Part shown: piece after piece, positions 10,339-20,400 of the stretch
Layout: every line of letters begins with the position of its first letter
Numbering within the stretch: the first letter of the stretch is position 1
Assembly: GCA_036250225.1 (NCBI GenBank)
Contig: JAPZLL010000063.1
Coordinates: 62,001 to 126,000, forward strand
Direction: 5' to 3'
Source: Cercophora sp. LCS_1
Lineage: Eukaryota > Ascomycota > Sordariomycetes > Sordariales > Lasiosphaeriaceae
Length of the DNA stretch: 64,000 nt
Position numbers and translations under genes: made by a program
The notes under the pieces: generated by a model
Database searches by the model: none
What the model was told of the DNA's origin: nothing
Seen by the model: only the letters and a program-made list of their open reading frames with translations

Positions 10339-13300
10339 CTCGACGGAAGCGTCCATGACTCTGGCCGACGAGAGCGTCTCCAGTCCAGACGGAAGGTGTA
10401 GGCGCATGTCGTCAAGGTCCTTGGCCGCCGTGAATCCATTCACGATGCCGATTTCCGAGTAGTGTTTCCATCAAATCGTTGCTCAACCTGGGTGTTTCGC
10501 CTATACCTGCCAGACGAGCATTGTTTTCGCCTCCAAGACCCTTTTTGAGACACCCAGGAGAAGAACAGACGTCTACCAAACCCCGGGTTTGACAAACGTC
10601 GTGGGATTACCATCTTGGCGTTGACGGCCCAGAGATTGGATCTCTTGGGGTTACCTCTTGGGGATGCTTCTTGGCACCGAGGCTGTCGATGCGGCCGTCG
10701 ATCCACGTCGGGCCTAAGATTACCTGCAGGAAGCTTCGCTTAACATACTGTAAAGTGTGTCAAGTCTCTTAATGATTGGTCGTGTCCGCGTTTCCATGCA
10801 GTCGAGGAGGCTCAACTCTTGGCAACTACTAAGAATATGGCCAAGATGAGAGAACCCTGAGTCAGGGGGCAGCAGTACGGTGTCTTGGCTTTGAACCCAC
10901 CAATTGTTTCTCTGCGCTGAGCGTCAACAGGCCTGTTGCACACACTCACGCTATTGGTCTTGATGCTACCACATGCTGAAAGATATCTAGCATGTTGAGT
11001 GTCTAATTCGAGATGAATGAAGACAGGGGTCACTGGAGGCAGACGTCAATTTTGACATGGGACTTTTACTGCAGTCATACGGAGGAGGAGATGGTACCTT
11101 AGCATACGCTGTCGATGCTTTTTGCCGGGAATATCAACTCCCGCTCCTATGCGTCTCCGGGACGTGGACGCACACGACAGGAGAGAAGCGAATGCAGGTC
11201 TCCTCACCTTCAACGGGTACGTGCATACAGGGTTGCAAACGAACGCCTGCAGGTGCCTCGAACCAAACAGACGGGGTCAAGGGCTCAGCAGCACTCTCAG
11301 GGACCTTCTGCATACGGAATGCAACAATATTATGTGCCGTTCTCCACGTCTGTTGGGCACCGCTGTCATGTTGCACCTGACAGCCCGTCTCGGTTTTGCC
11401 ACTGGGAATGACCTCGTATTCGATTTGAGCGTCGATGTGGAGGGGAAGGTGTTTAGTTGTCCACATCGGGTGCACCATATCGGATTCAGCTGGGAGGACG
11501 AACCGGACTGTGGCGCTTGTGGTGATAGTTGTTCGCTGCTGAGACACCTCCCGGCGTTGACAAGGTTGTGTGCGGAGAAGTCTCAACCGCCCTTGCTCGT
11601 CCCTCGGTTTGGCGGTTCCACTTGCCCTAGAAGCCTGTTTTAGCGCCTTGTTCGGTTCGTCTTTCCCGTTGGCGGCAGTCTTTGGGGGTCTGGACCGCGG
11701 GGGCTGGCTGGTGCAAAAAGCCCGGAGGGGGTCCCACCCGCGATGCGACGTGTCCAGTGCGGCTTCCGACGGGTGAGCGCCTGCCGCGGCTGTTGCTAAA
11801 TTATTTTCAACGCAGCTCATCACGTTTGTTTTTTCTTCTTTTTGCGGGTGTGAATGCAGCTGAATTCGAGATTCTATGTTGTTGTTGTTGCTGCTGCCCA
11901 GGCACTATCGCGATCCTCGATCATTTTCATGTGCTTGAAGCAGTAAGCACTTTAACGGTCGCTGGTTGCCAGCTTTGTGAGCTTGTTGCCAACAAGACCT
12001 CGTCAAAGCTTGCCGAGACGCTTGCTTCTCCATGGTCCGAAAACTTCTCCGTCCGGGACGGGACGGCGCGCATTAGCGCGTGTGTTGAGCCGGGATGTCG
12101 ACGCGGGGACGTGCCGCCCCCTGACAGAACTATTGGGGCCAAATATGTATTGCCCACGGATCCCGCCCATGCCGTGCGTCCATCGCGCCCGTATCTGCAC
12201 TCGTGATTCTCGAGAATGGCATGCGTCTCGGTGTGAGTGCCCCAAATGTGGCCGTTCCCCGTCCTGGCATGCCGTTCTGGCGCGTTGCCCCTTTTTCTAC
12301 AGCATCCACCCCAGGTCTTGGCGACGGTTAGGTTGATCCAAACTGCTGGCATCAATCGAGCAGCTGCGCGCAGCCACGCGTCGGTGGGATCAAGTGCATC
12401 GGCTCTGTGCGTTCTCGCCAGGCTCCCATCCGCAGAACCTAGGAAGTAGCGGTGGCCAACGACATGGAGTTTGGGTCTAAAATCTTCGTCCACTGTTCAC
12501 TGATGATGCTGTCCTTCCTTCTCGATAGCCGAGTTCGGCAAACTTGAAGCGAATGGCGAAAGAGCGGATCACCTCCTCGCTTATCTCCCAGTCCGTGGCG
12601 TTGGGATGCCTCGAAACATTTGTGTGGTGGTTTGCACTTTGAGGGCCACACACACCATGGAACTCCCACGGCCCAAGTTTAGCCCGAGTATTGAGTCGAG
12701 TCAACTATCCCGGTTTTGGGGCCCAATTGCAATGCGACAGAGCGCCACACTGCACGGGGTCGGAAAAGTGCCGAAGTGCGGGACAGACACTGACCAGCTT
12801 GTCGCCCCCTGAGTGCTACATCAAATTACAGCGGCAAGATACGGCCTCAGGCTTGCGCGCTGAAGTCTCCGCCTGAGCACAGCGGCACGCACTGCCAGGA
12901 CAGGGCGGAAAGATAACTCCCCGATCTTTTCCCGTCGATGCCCTAAGATGGAGGTAATAGGTGGGGAAGAACCAATTGTGATGACAGCTTGACAGTTATT
13001 TTTGGGAACTTTTTCAACTTCGGCCCCCACCTGTCCGTCTGTACCTGCGTCAACTTCGTCATGAGCACCTAAGCGAGCCAGCCCCTTTCTCTTTTGGGCC
13101 TGTGCCTGCTTTTGGGCATGGCCACCACATGGCGGTCCCTGCAAGCGCGCCAACTAGAACCCCAGCACTCAATTTCGCCAGGGCTGAGACTGCCAAAGCC
13201 CACTCAACCAAAGTCCGAGCTACGTCACTGCGTTATCCGGTTGTCTTCGTAGCACTGTCTAAGACCAGCGTGCGGAAAGCCACCGGGTCCTGTTGACATT

Positions 13301-13873
13301 CAACGACGCGAAGCCAGCCGGAATGATTCCACCCCAGACACAAGCGGGGGTTCCATCTAGTCTCAGAGGCGGACGTGGCTAGAGATTGGAGGGACAGTCG
13401 TGCACAGTGGCCGCAGCATCTTGGCTTCTTGGGACCAATATCACACGGGGCAGCACACCACCTCCCACAGGTTTAGTCATCTTATTGAGTCGACAAGATC
13501 CCACGTCTCTCTTGGACGCAATGAGCACTAGCTGAAGACTGCTAACGCCTCTAGTCCCGTCTCTTCAGTTGTCCCCCTGGATAGAGGCGTCCAGACAGAG
13601 TTCTGACTAGAAGCCATGTTTCTTGTCAAGCGCCACGCTAGACGTGAACTATCGGCCCACCGTCTTGTTTGTTCGCCACCTCAAGCCATGGCTCCATATC
13701 GATGCGGGGTCATCACGAGAACGCGAGCCTGGCGTTGAGAACCAGGATGCCGTGGAGATTCTTGGTAACTCTTGGCGAGGGTTGAGCGTGCAAGCAACGG
13801 GGACGCGAGATCTGGACCATGATGCCTGTCGTATCCGTATGTCCATGACGTGAAGGTGAGTGAGCATTTCGAT
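10339..13873. other. 3.5-kb region without a supported gene
   Basis: Frames of up to about 230 codons occur on both strands (for example minus 11134-11823 and 11927-12493), but none shows a domain, a membrane or signal pattern, or consistent splicing. Composition is balanced and not AT-rich, so it is not an obvious RIP-silenced repeat. It may hold non-coding transcripts or regulatory DNA for the flanking secreted-protein and oxidase genes. I see nothing specific. Confidence 0.4.
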
Positions 13874-13880
13874 TATAAAA
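13874..13880 (+). promoter_or_regulatory. TATA box of the multicopper oxidase gene
   Basis: TATAAAA 195 bp upstream of the ATG at 14069, followed by a C/T-rich, CACTC-rich leader (13905-14060) of the kind that marks transcription starts of strongly expressed fungal genes. Confidence 0.6.
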
Positions 13881-14068
13881 GAGTTGAGAACCTCTTGTTC
13901 GATTCAACTTTTTTCACCACACACTCACTCACCCTCATTCCTTCACCCACTCTCCTTTCTGGATATCTGAGGCGCCTTCCTCGGCTGCCTAGGTCCTCAC
14001 ACACTCTCTTTTTGGTTACTTCATCCAACAAGTCACTCTCTTGACAACTTCACTCTCTTGGACACATC

Positions 14069-16185
14069 ATGATTTCTGCCGCTCTCTACTCGTTGGGCCT
14101 GGCCCTGTTGGCCGCACCCCCTGTTCTTGGTAAGGACTGGGAGAGTCCTGCCTACACCTGGTTGTACCAGTATCCGCTCCCTATCCCTCCGGTCAAGACA
14201 CCGACCATGAGTGTGACCAACCCGGTGACCAACAACACCATTGACTACTACGAGGTCACCATCAACCACTTTCAGCATCAGGTCTATCCCAATAAGGGAC
14301 CCGCCAACCTCGTGGGCTATGACGGCATTGCCCCGGGCCCCACTTTTATTGTCGAGCGAGGCCGCGAGACAGTCGTTCGCTTCATCAACAATGCTACGCT
14401 CGCTACCTCTGTGCATCTCCACGGCTCGTACTCGGTAAGTCTCTTCTTCAGCTCTGATGGAGGAACACGGAGGGTATGCTGCAAATCGCTTGTATTGCAA
14501 ATATCTGCGTGTGTGTGTGTGTGTGTGCGTGGTGTTCTGTGGAAAATGGAAGGTTCACAGAACCAGCCGTGGAGTGTCTGCACGGCCCGTGCGCCACCAT
14601 GTGGGGTTGCCCTGACGGGAGGTGGGGTGCCCTGTTTGGTGGGGCCGTGGTCACGTGCACTCCCTTACAGACAACATCCGCTGACAACCTCCTCAGCGTG
14701 CCCCTTGGGATGGTTGGGCCGAGGACGTGACGCAACCCGGCGAATTCAAAGACTACTTCTACCCCAACAGCCAAGCTGCGCGAACGCTCTGGTACCATGA
14801 CCACGCCATTGACCACACGGCTGAGAATGCCTATGCTGGTCAAGCCGGCGCCTACATCATCCACGACGCGGCTGAGGACAGTCTCGGTCTTCCCTCGGGC
14901 TACGGCGTCTACGACATCCCCCTCATCCTCGGAGCCAAGCAGTACGACAGCAATGGCGACCTCCATTCGGTTGCCACTGAGACCGACTCCCTCTACGGCG
15001 ACGTGATCCACGTCAACGGCCAACCCTGGCCTTTCTTCAACGTCCAGCCGCGCAAGTACCGTCTCCGCTTCCTCGATGCCTCGGTCTCCCGCACCTTCCA
15101 CCTCTACTTCCAGCGTCAGACCGGCTCCAAGGTCAACTTCCAGGTCATCGCCACCGATGCTGGCCTCATGGAAGTCCCTGTCACCACCAACTCCCTCTAC
15201 ATCTCCATGGGCGAGCGCTACGAGGTCGTCTTTGACTTTGCGCCCTTTGCCGGCCAGAACATCACCCTCCGCAACTCCGAGGACGTCGGCACTGACGACG
15301 ACTACCTGCACACCAACAAGGTGATGCGCTTCGTCGTCGGTAGCACTCCCGTCACCGACACCAGCGTTGTGCCTGCCGCGCTTTCGACAGTCCACTGGCC
15401 CGCCCCTGCTGGCCCCGGTGTTGACCACCACTTTGAGTTCCACCGCACCAACGGCATGTGGAAGATCAACGGCGTTTCCTTCAACGACGTCAACAACCGT
15501 GTGCTCGCCAACGTTCCCCGCGGCAAGGTCGAGGTCTGGGAGCTTGAGAACGGCGGCGGCGGCTGGTCGCACCCCATCCACATTCACTTGGTTGACTTCA
15601 AGGTCCTGTCCCGCAGCGATGATGATGATCGCATCCTCTATGACTATGAGAAGAAGGGCCTCAAGGATGTCGTCTGGCTTGCGCCCAATGAGATTGTCAA
15701 GGTCGAGGCTCACTATGCGCCGTGGGATGGTCTTTACATGTTCCATTGCCACAATCTTATTCACGAGGATGTAAGTCTCGCTTTCCTGTTCACTTCTTCC
15801 TCCCCTCTCCTACATCACTTGCCTCCCTCTCCTTTTTTTTATCCTCTTGAAGAGCAACGCTAATGATGACACGCAGCACGAAATGATGGCCGCCTTCAAC
15901 GTCACCAAGCTCCTCGACCTCGGCTACAACGAGACCGACTTCACCGACCCCATGGAGTCGCGCTGGCGCGCCGAGGCCGTCACCCCCGCCAAGTTCACCC
16001 CGACCGCCATCACCGAGAAGATTGAGTTTATGGCTAGCCTGCAGCCCTACAACAACGTAGACGAGGTCTACGACGTTCTCGACGCTTACTGGGCTACCCA
16101 CAAGAAGAGGGAGGAGAAGAAGGAGGAGCCCAAGGTCAAGCGCAGGATGAGGATTGAGGGCAACAAGATTCGCGAGGTTGTTTAA
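14069..16185 (+). CDS. Secreted multicopper oxidase, bilirubin-oxidase type
   Basis: Exons 14069-14434, 14697-15770 and 15877-16185 (582 aa, close to the usual length of fungal bilirubin oxidases). Residues 1-21 are a signal peptide. Copper ligand blocks are complete: 'HLHGSYSRAPWDGWAED' (spanning intron 1), 'WYHDHA', 'HPIHIHLVDF' and 'HCHNLIHEDHEM', which supplies the type 1 Cys, His and axial Met. The enzyme oxidises phenols, bilirubin-like tetrapyrroles or metal ions and reduces O2 to water, outside the cell. The C-terminus ends in a Lys/Glu-rich tail ('KKREEKKEEPKVKRR') that is unusual for a secreted enzyme. Intron 2 (106 bp) splits the type 1 copper motif after 'HED'. Intron 1 (262 bp) is long for this window and carries a GT microsatellite. 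Confidence 0.93.
14509..14526 (+). repeat. (GT)9 microsatellite in intron 1 of the oxidase gene
   Basis: Nine uninterrupted GT units, flanked by 'GC' and 'GCGTGG', within intron 14435-14696. Confidence 0.95.
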
Positions 16186-16645
16186 ACACTTGAAAAATAG
16201 CGTTTACCTCTCAATCAGGAGGGGATGCGCCTGGAGAAGAGGTTGGGTGGATCTCATTTGTTTGGATGATGCCTCACTGTCTTTACTGTTTTGATTCATG
16301 TCGCTCACTTGTCACATTTTTTGCATTTGGGTTTGGGAGGAACTTGGGTTCAGGAGAGGGTGAGTGGTGGTTTGACGACTTTAGAGTGACGAGTTAGGGC
16401 TTTGAGTTTATGAATTCATGTGTGTTGACCAACTTGGGCATGAGTGACTTGTGTGTTTGTAAATGAAAGCTATTTTTTGCAACCCCCATTTCGCTGGATT
16501 TTATGCCCCTAGCCCCTAGCATTTAACATTATGCCTTTTTATTAAGCCCTTCAGCGTTTAATAAAAGGAATAAACGCCTTTTGAAAAGACGTAAATCCCT
16601 TTCGAAAATGTAAAAGCTATCTAAAAGGAATCTTGATTGTCATTT
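16186..16645. other. 3' flank of the oxidase gene, becoming AT-rich
   Basis: The first about 250 bp are T-rich 3' flank of the oxidase. From about 16450 the sequence becomes AT-rich, with 'cttttgaaaa' and 'ctttcgaaaa'-like short repeats, marking the left edge of the accessory island. Confidence 0.5.
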
Positions 16646-16880
16646 ACGCAATGCTTTAAACAACATACTCGTCTTGTGCCTTTTGCAAGGTGGCTAGGAA
16701 CTGTTAAATACCCAACATTCTTGAATTCTAAGTTTAATCTTATTGAAATCCCTTTATCACAATAACGGTCTCCTAAACCTTGCTATTTCTGACTAAATTG
16801 TATTGACCAATATCCCTTGGTGAACATAAAGTTGCAACATTTATCCTGACCAGTTCAAATGGACGGGATCCCTTCCAAAC
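16646..16880 (+). repeat. RIP-degraded copy of the metallophosphatase 5' region
   Basis: Aligns by eye with 24254-24495, the promoter and first codons of the phosphatase gene. In the 42 columns 16711-16752 / 24315-24356 there are 10 differences, 9 of them transitions with A or T on this side and G or C on the other. This is the direction left by repeat-induced point mutation. The phosphatase start codon ATG is ATA here, and one base is missing just after it. Homology fades near 16880. Confidence 0.75.
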
Positions 16881-16896
16881 ACCAGGAAATTCATCA

Positions 16897-16972
16897 CCCT
16901 ACCGACAATATCCTGCCCTACCGACAATATCCTGCCCTACCGACAATATCCTGCCCTACCGACAATATCCTG
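16897..16972 (+). repeat. Four perfect tandem copies of a 19-bp unit
   Basis: The unit CCCTACCGACAATATCCTG occurs four times head to tail without a mismatch, directly after the degraded phosphatase copy and upstream of the helicase promoter. A related 'caggaaattcatc' sequence sits at about 16883 and again at about 17087, so the stretch between may itself have arisen by duplication. Confidence 0.97.
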
Positions 16973-17106
16973 GTGGTGCGGCGGAACATGGACCCGCTTT
17001 AAAGGTCACGTGCGACCACCCATTCGTGGGCCCTCCAAATACCTGAATAGCCTCAAGACTTCGGATGGAAGGTGCGCCTTTAAAACGCCAGGAAATTCAT
17101 CCCAAG

Positions 17107-17145
17107 GTGCACCACCGCAAACTTCTGAAGTTTGCGGTCGTGCAC
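17107..17145. promoter_or_regulatory. 39-bp near-perfect palindrome just upstream of a TATA box
   Basis: Arms of 19 bp around a central T. The inner 12 bp (ACCGCAAACTTC / GAAGTTTGCGGT) match exactly, and only one outer pair mismatches before a GTGCAC on each side. It lies 18 bp upstream of TATAAAAA. It could be a binding site for a dimeric regulator of the helicase gene, or a relic of a mobile-element end. Confidence 0.7.
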
Positions 17146-17163
17146 GGACCACTCCTGGAGGGC

Positions 17164-17171
17164 TATAAAAA
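17164..17171 (+). promoter_or_regulatory. TATA box of the helicase gene
   Basis: TATAAAAA 322 bp upstream of the ATG at 17486; a C/T-rich stretch ('ctctcccttccttccttc') follows at about 17191-17209 as a probable start region. Confidence 0.55.
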
Positions 17172-17240
17172 TATCCCAAACTTTTTAACCTCTCCCTTCC
17201 TTCCTTCAACAACCACTCTACCAGTTAGGAAGCTTTTCTA

Positions 17241-17478
17241 GCAGCTCAACAGCCGCTCAGTCGAAAGCCTTCAGGACGTCTCTCCCAACTTTTCGGCACA
17301 AATCAACATCTCGGCAGCCAGCCAAGCAAGACATTTGAGAGAGCCGGTCTGCAGTCGTTCCACAACCGCCCAGCCGAAAGCCTTTCCCAACATCTTAACT
17401 TTTCAGCACAAGTCAATATCTCCGCAGCCAGCCAGCCCAGCAAGACAGTTGAGAGAGCCGGTCTGCAGTCGTTCCACA
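17241..17478 (+). repeat. Two diverged direct repeats (about 115-120 bp) in the helicase leader
   Basis: The block 'cgaaagcctt...cccaacttttcggcacaaatcaacatctcggcagccagcc...gagagagccggtctgcagtcgttccacaaccgcc' is present twice in tandem (about 17241-17360 and 17352-17478), roughly 85-90 % alike by eye. The second copy ends directly at the start codon. The last 'cagtcgttccaca' of copy 1 also begins copy 2. Confidence 0.85.
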
Positions 17479-17485
17479 GCCGCCC

Positions 17486-20400
17486 ATGATGGCTCCCAAG
17501 AGGGGAAATCCGAAGCCTACCTCCGCTACTAAGAGAAGCAAAGTTCCCAAGGGAACCGAGGACGACGAGGGCGATTCCAATAGCCCCTCCCAGCAACCCG
17601 GGCCGTCAACAACACCTAGCGACAACACGGATGGGGCTGGCGCACCTAAGCCCACCCCACGTTCTGGCAAGCGGCCGAGATCGGGAACTGCAGACCTCGC
17701 AACACCAGTTGCAAAGCGACCAGTGGCAGGTCCGGTTGGCGGGTCGTCGAGCAACCCTCCGCCTGGTGACAGTGAGGTGGAGGATACGCCCGAATCCCCG
17801 GTCCCTGCTAGCAAAACACCAACCCCGGACGAGCACGAGTCTAAGTTCGACCCTGGCGACAATATCTTCGGCAAAAAGGAAGATGTCGACAAGGCTATTC
17901 AAGACACACCCATGTCAGACAGCCCGACCGGTTGGGACGCGAGTGTTCATATGATAGCGCTACCATGGTTCTATTTTCAAGTCAGCGAAAGCAACATCCG
18001 AAAGCACCAAGACAATACTCAGTGCTTTGCTCTGGGACAAGACATGCACTACAATTACATGTCCCTCGACTCGGTCCCAGGCTTCGACAAAACGAGATCC
18101 GGAAACAGAGACTGGGACTGGGGCCTATATGAGCACAGAAAGGTCGAGGCACAACCGATTGGTGCTGACAAGGATGATGGAGCTGCCGAACACAGGTGGC
18201 ACTCGAATCAACACGTTGCGGGATTGACCATTGGCATTGCCACCATTGGTTTGTCCCAGGACAGGGCAACAGCACTCCTGGGTTTCAAAACCACCCTGGC
18301 AATGATAACCTGGCTTGATTATCAATGTAAGTTCGCATCCCACAGATTTTCCCCAGCTACCTACCTATTCTTGCCGGCGCCAGCGTCGTTCATTTTGGCA
18401 TTGAAGAACTGACATTTGAAATTGCAGGCCCAAACTTCATTGGCAAAGTTGTTGCTTGGAACAAGATGTGTCCCAAGGCAAATGTTAGTTGGCAGAACAT
18501 CCTGCACAGGGTCGCCAATCTCCAGCAAGACAGTCCGCAAATGGGTACGATCATCGACTTTGTGCGGGGCTGCAAGAAACCCGTACAGTTTATCCTCCGG
18601 AAGGGTGACGTGCAAGGCAACCTGACATTTGGCACGCACCACTACGATATTAATGCAACAGCAATCGTTGCATTGTACAACATCCTGAGGTTCTCTACTA
18701 TCGATGACGAAGTTCCCCGTTTTAAGCCGTCGACTGACGCGACCGCGCTCTTTGGGTATTCACCGGACGACTGGGTTAAGGCAGTGGCCGCGTTCGTCTA
18801 TTTCACCATCCGAAGGAAGGGGTCTTCGCCAATCGACAGCAAGAAGGCTGGCAAGGGCAACAAGGTCCTTTCCAATGCCAAGGGCAAGGGTAAAAGGGGT
18901 GCCGCCAAGGGCAAGGGCAAGGGGAATGTCCCTGCTGGTGCCAATGATGCCGACAGTGCCGACGAAAAGGATGCCGATCACGACGTCAAACCTAACGTTT
19001 ACTATTTTGTCATCAACCCACTTGCCAGTGGTCATCTGGTTCGCGACCCGGAAGTTGCAAAAACCTCACAGGCGATTCAATTTATGGGCAGCGCTCTCGG
19101 GCTTGCCAAGGCATCCAGGGGGGTCGCGAAGAATACGGGCGATTGCTACCAAGTCTTGAGGAACATGGAGAAGCGTCAGCTTTACCTAATGGGTGTCCAG
19201 CGGGGTATTCACCCCAGCCGTTCGGCCATTGAGAGTGCCGCCAAGGGAAAGATTTCTGAGCGGTTTGTCCAGGTTCCAGCTATATCCGAGGACATCCAGG
19301 ACGGTATCCTTGAAGTCACTTCTGCTTCAGTCGACTGTGTGCGGCAGACCCACGCGACAGACGACGACATCAGAGCCCTGGGGCCACTTACTGGGAACTC
19401 GAACCTGCATGACCTCATCGACCGGGAAAAGGTCTTAAACGACGTCATTGCGGCGGGGAGGAATGCCGATGGAACTACTGAAGATCCCATCATCATCGAG
19501 ACCAAGGTGGAGGAACGTCTCAAAGCGCTTGAGTCACATGCCATGATGTCGAGCATACAGATTGGAGAGGATCCTGACGAATGTGATTTCGATGAAGCAT
19601 TGGACCTTCTCGGTATTGATAAGGCGGAGGTCGACTGGTCCAAAGGAATTCACCCACCGGGGGTTACCAACAAAACATTTTACCTGGGCCTCCATCAGGT
19701 CTCCGACGCTATCAAAATACAGGAGGCCATTGCATCACCGTTTCCCTGCATGCTCCTGGGAAATGAAGTTGGCACTGGTAAGACATCGACAGCGCTCGCT
19801 TCAGTTTGGGCGAGGTACCAATCCCTGTGTCGGCAGGTTGAAGAGGGGGGGACAGTTGACGTGGGACCGACACTGATCCTTGCGCCAGCAAGTCTTGTGA
19901 GCCAGATCTTTCATGAGGCACACGACCTTTGGCACCCTAAGTTCAAGCTTTCCGTCTACTATGGGACAGATCGATCGGCGATAACCGACCAGGCCTTGCG
20001 AGACTGTGTCTTGCCGTCGTCCGGTCTTCACAAGAAAATGGATGAATGGGCAAGCAGCCGGAACGAGCCAAAGGTAAGTCACTCATCTCCATGAGCTTTC
20101 CTGCATGTACTGACCCGCATACTAGAACGTATTGAACGTCGTGATATCTTCGTACTCAACTCTCGGATTCCGATGCTTCAAACCAGTCTATAAGAATGTG
20201 CCCTACGGTTCGGATCCCCACACGTCCACTTGGAATTTTGATGGTCCCGAGGAGATCGCCGACTCTGGTGTTCAGCCTGGGCGCGTCCGAATGGTGGGCG
20301 GTATTCCGAAGCCCGGCAACGAGATACTCAAAAAGGTCCAAAAAGCCAAGGATGCTATGGCGCCACCGGAAGATCTTGCCCTTGACGACAGCGATGCGGA

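Noticed and set aside
11134..12493. Minus-strand frames of 229 and 188 codons
   Set aside because: Random-looking composition, no motifs, no splice continuity.
14448..15764. Minus-strand open frame of 438 codons opposite the multicopper oxidase
   Set aside because: Antisense shadow; the plus strand has all copper motifs and splice sites.
16897..16972. CRISPR-like array
   Set aside because: The 19-bp units are head-to-tail with no spacers and the genome is fungal; it is a minisatellite.
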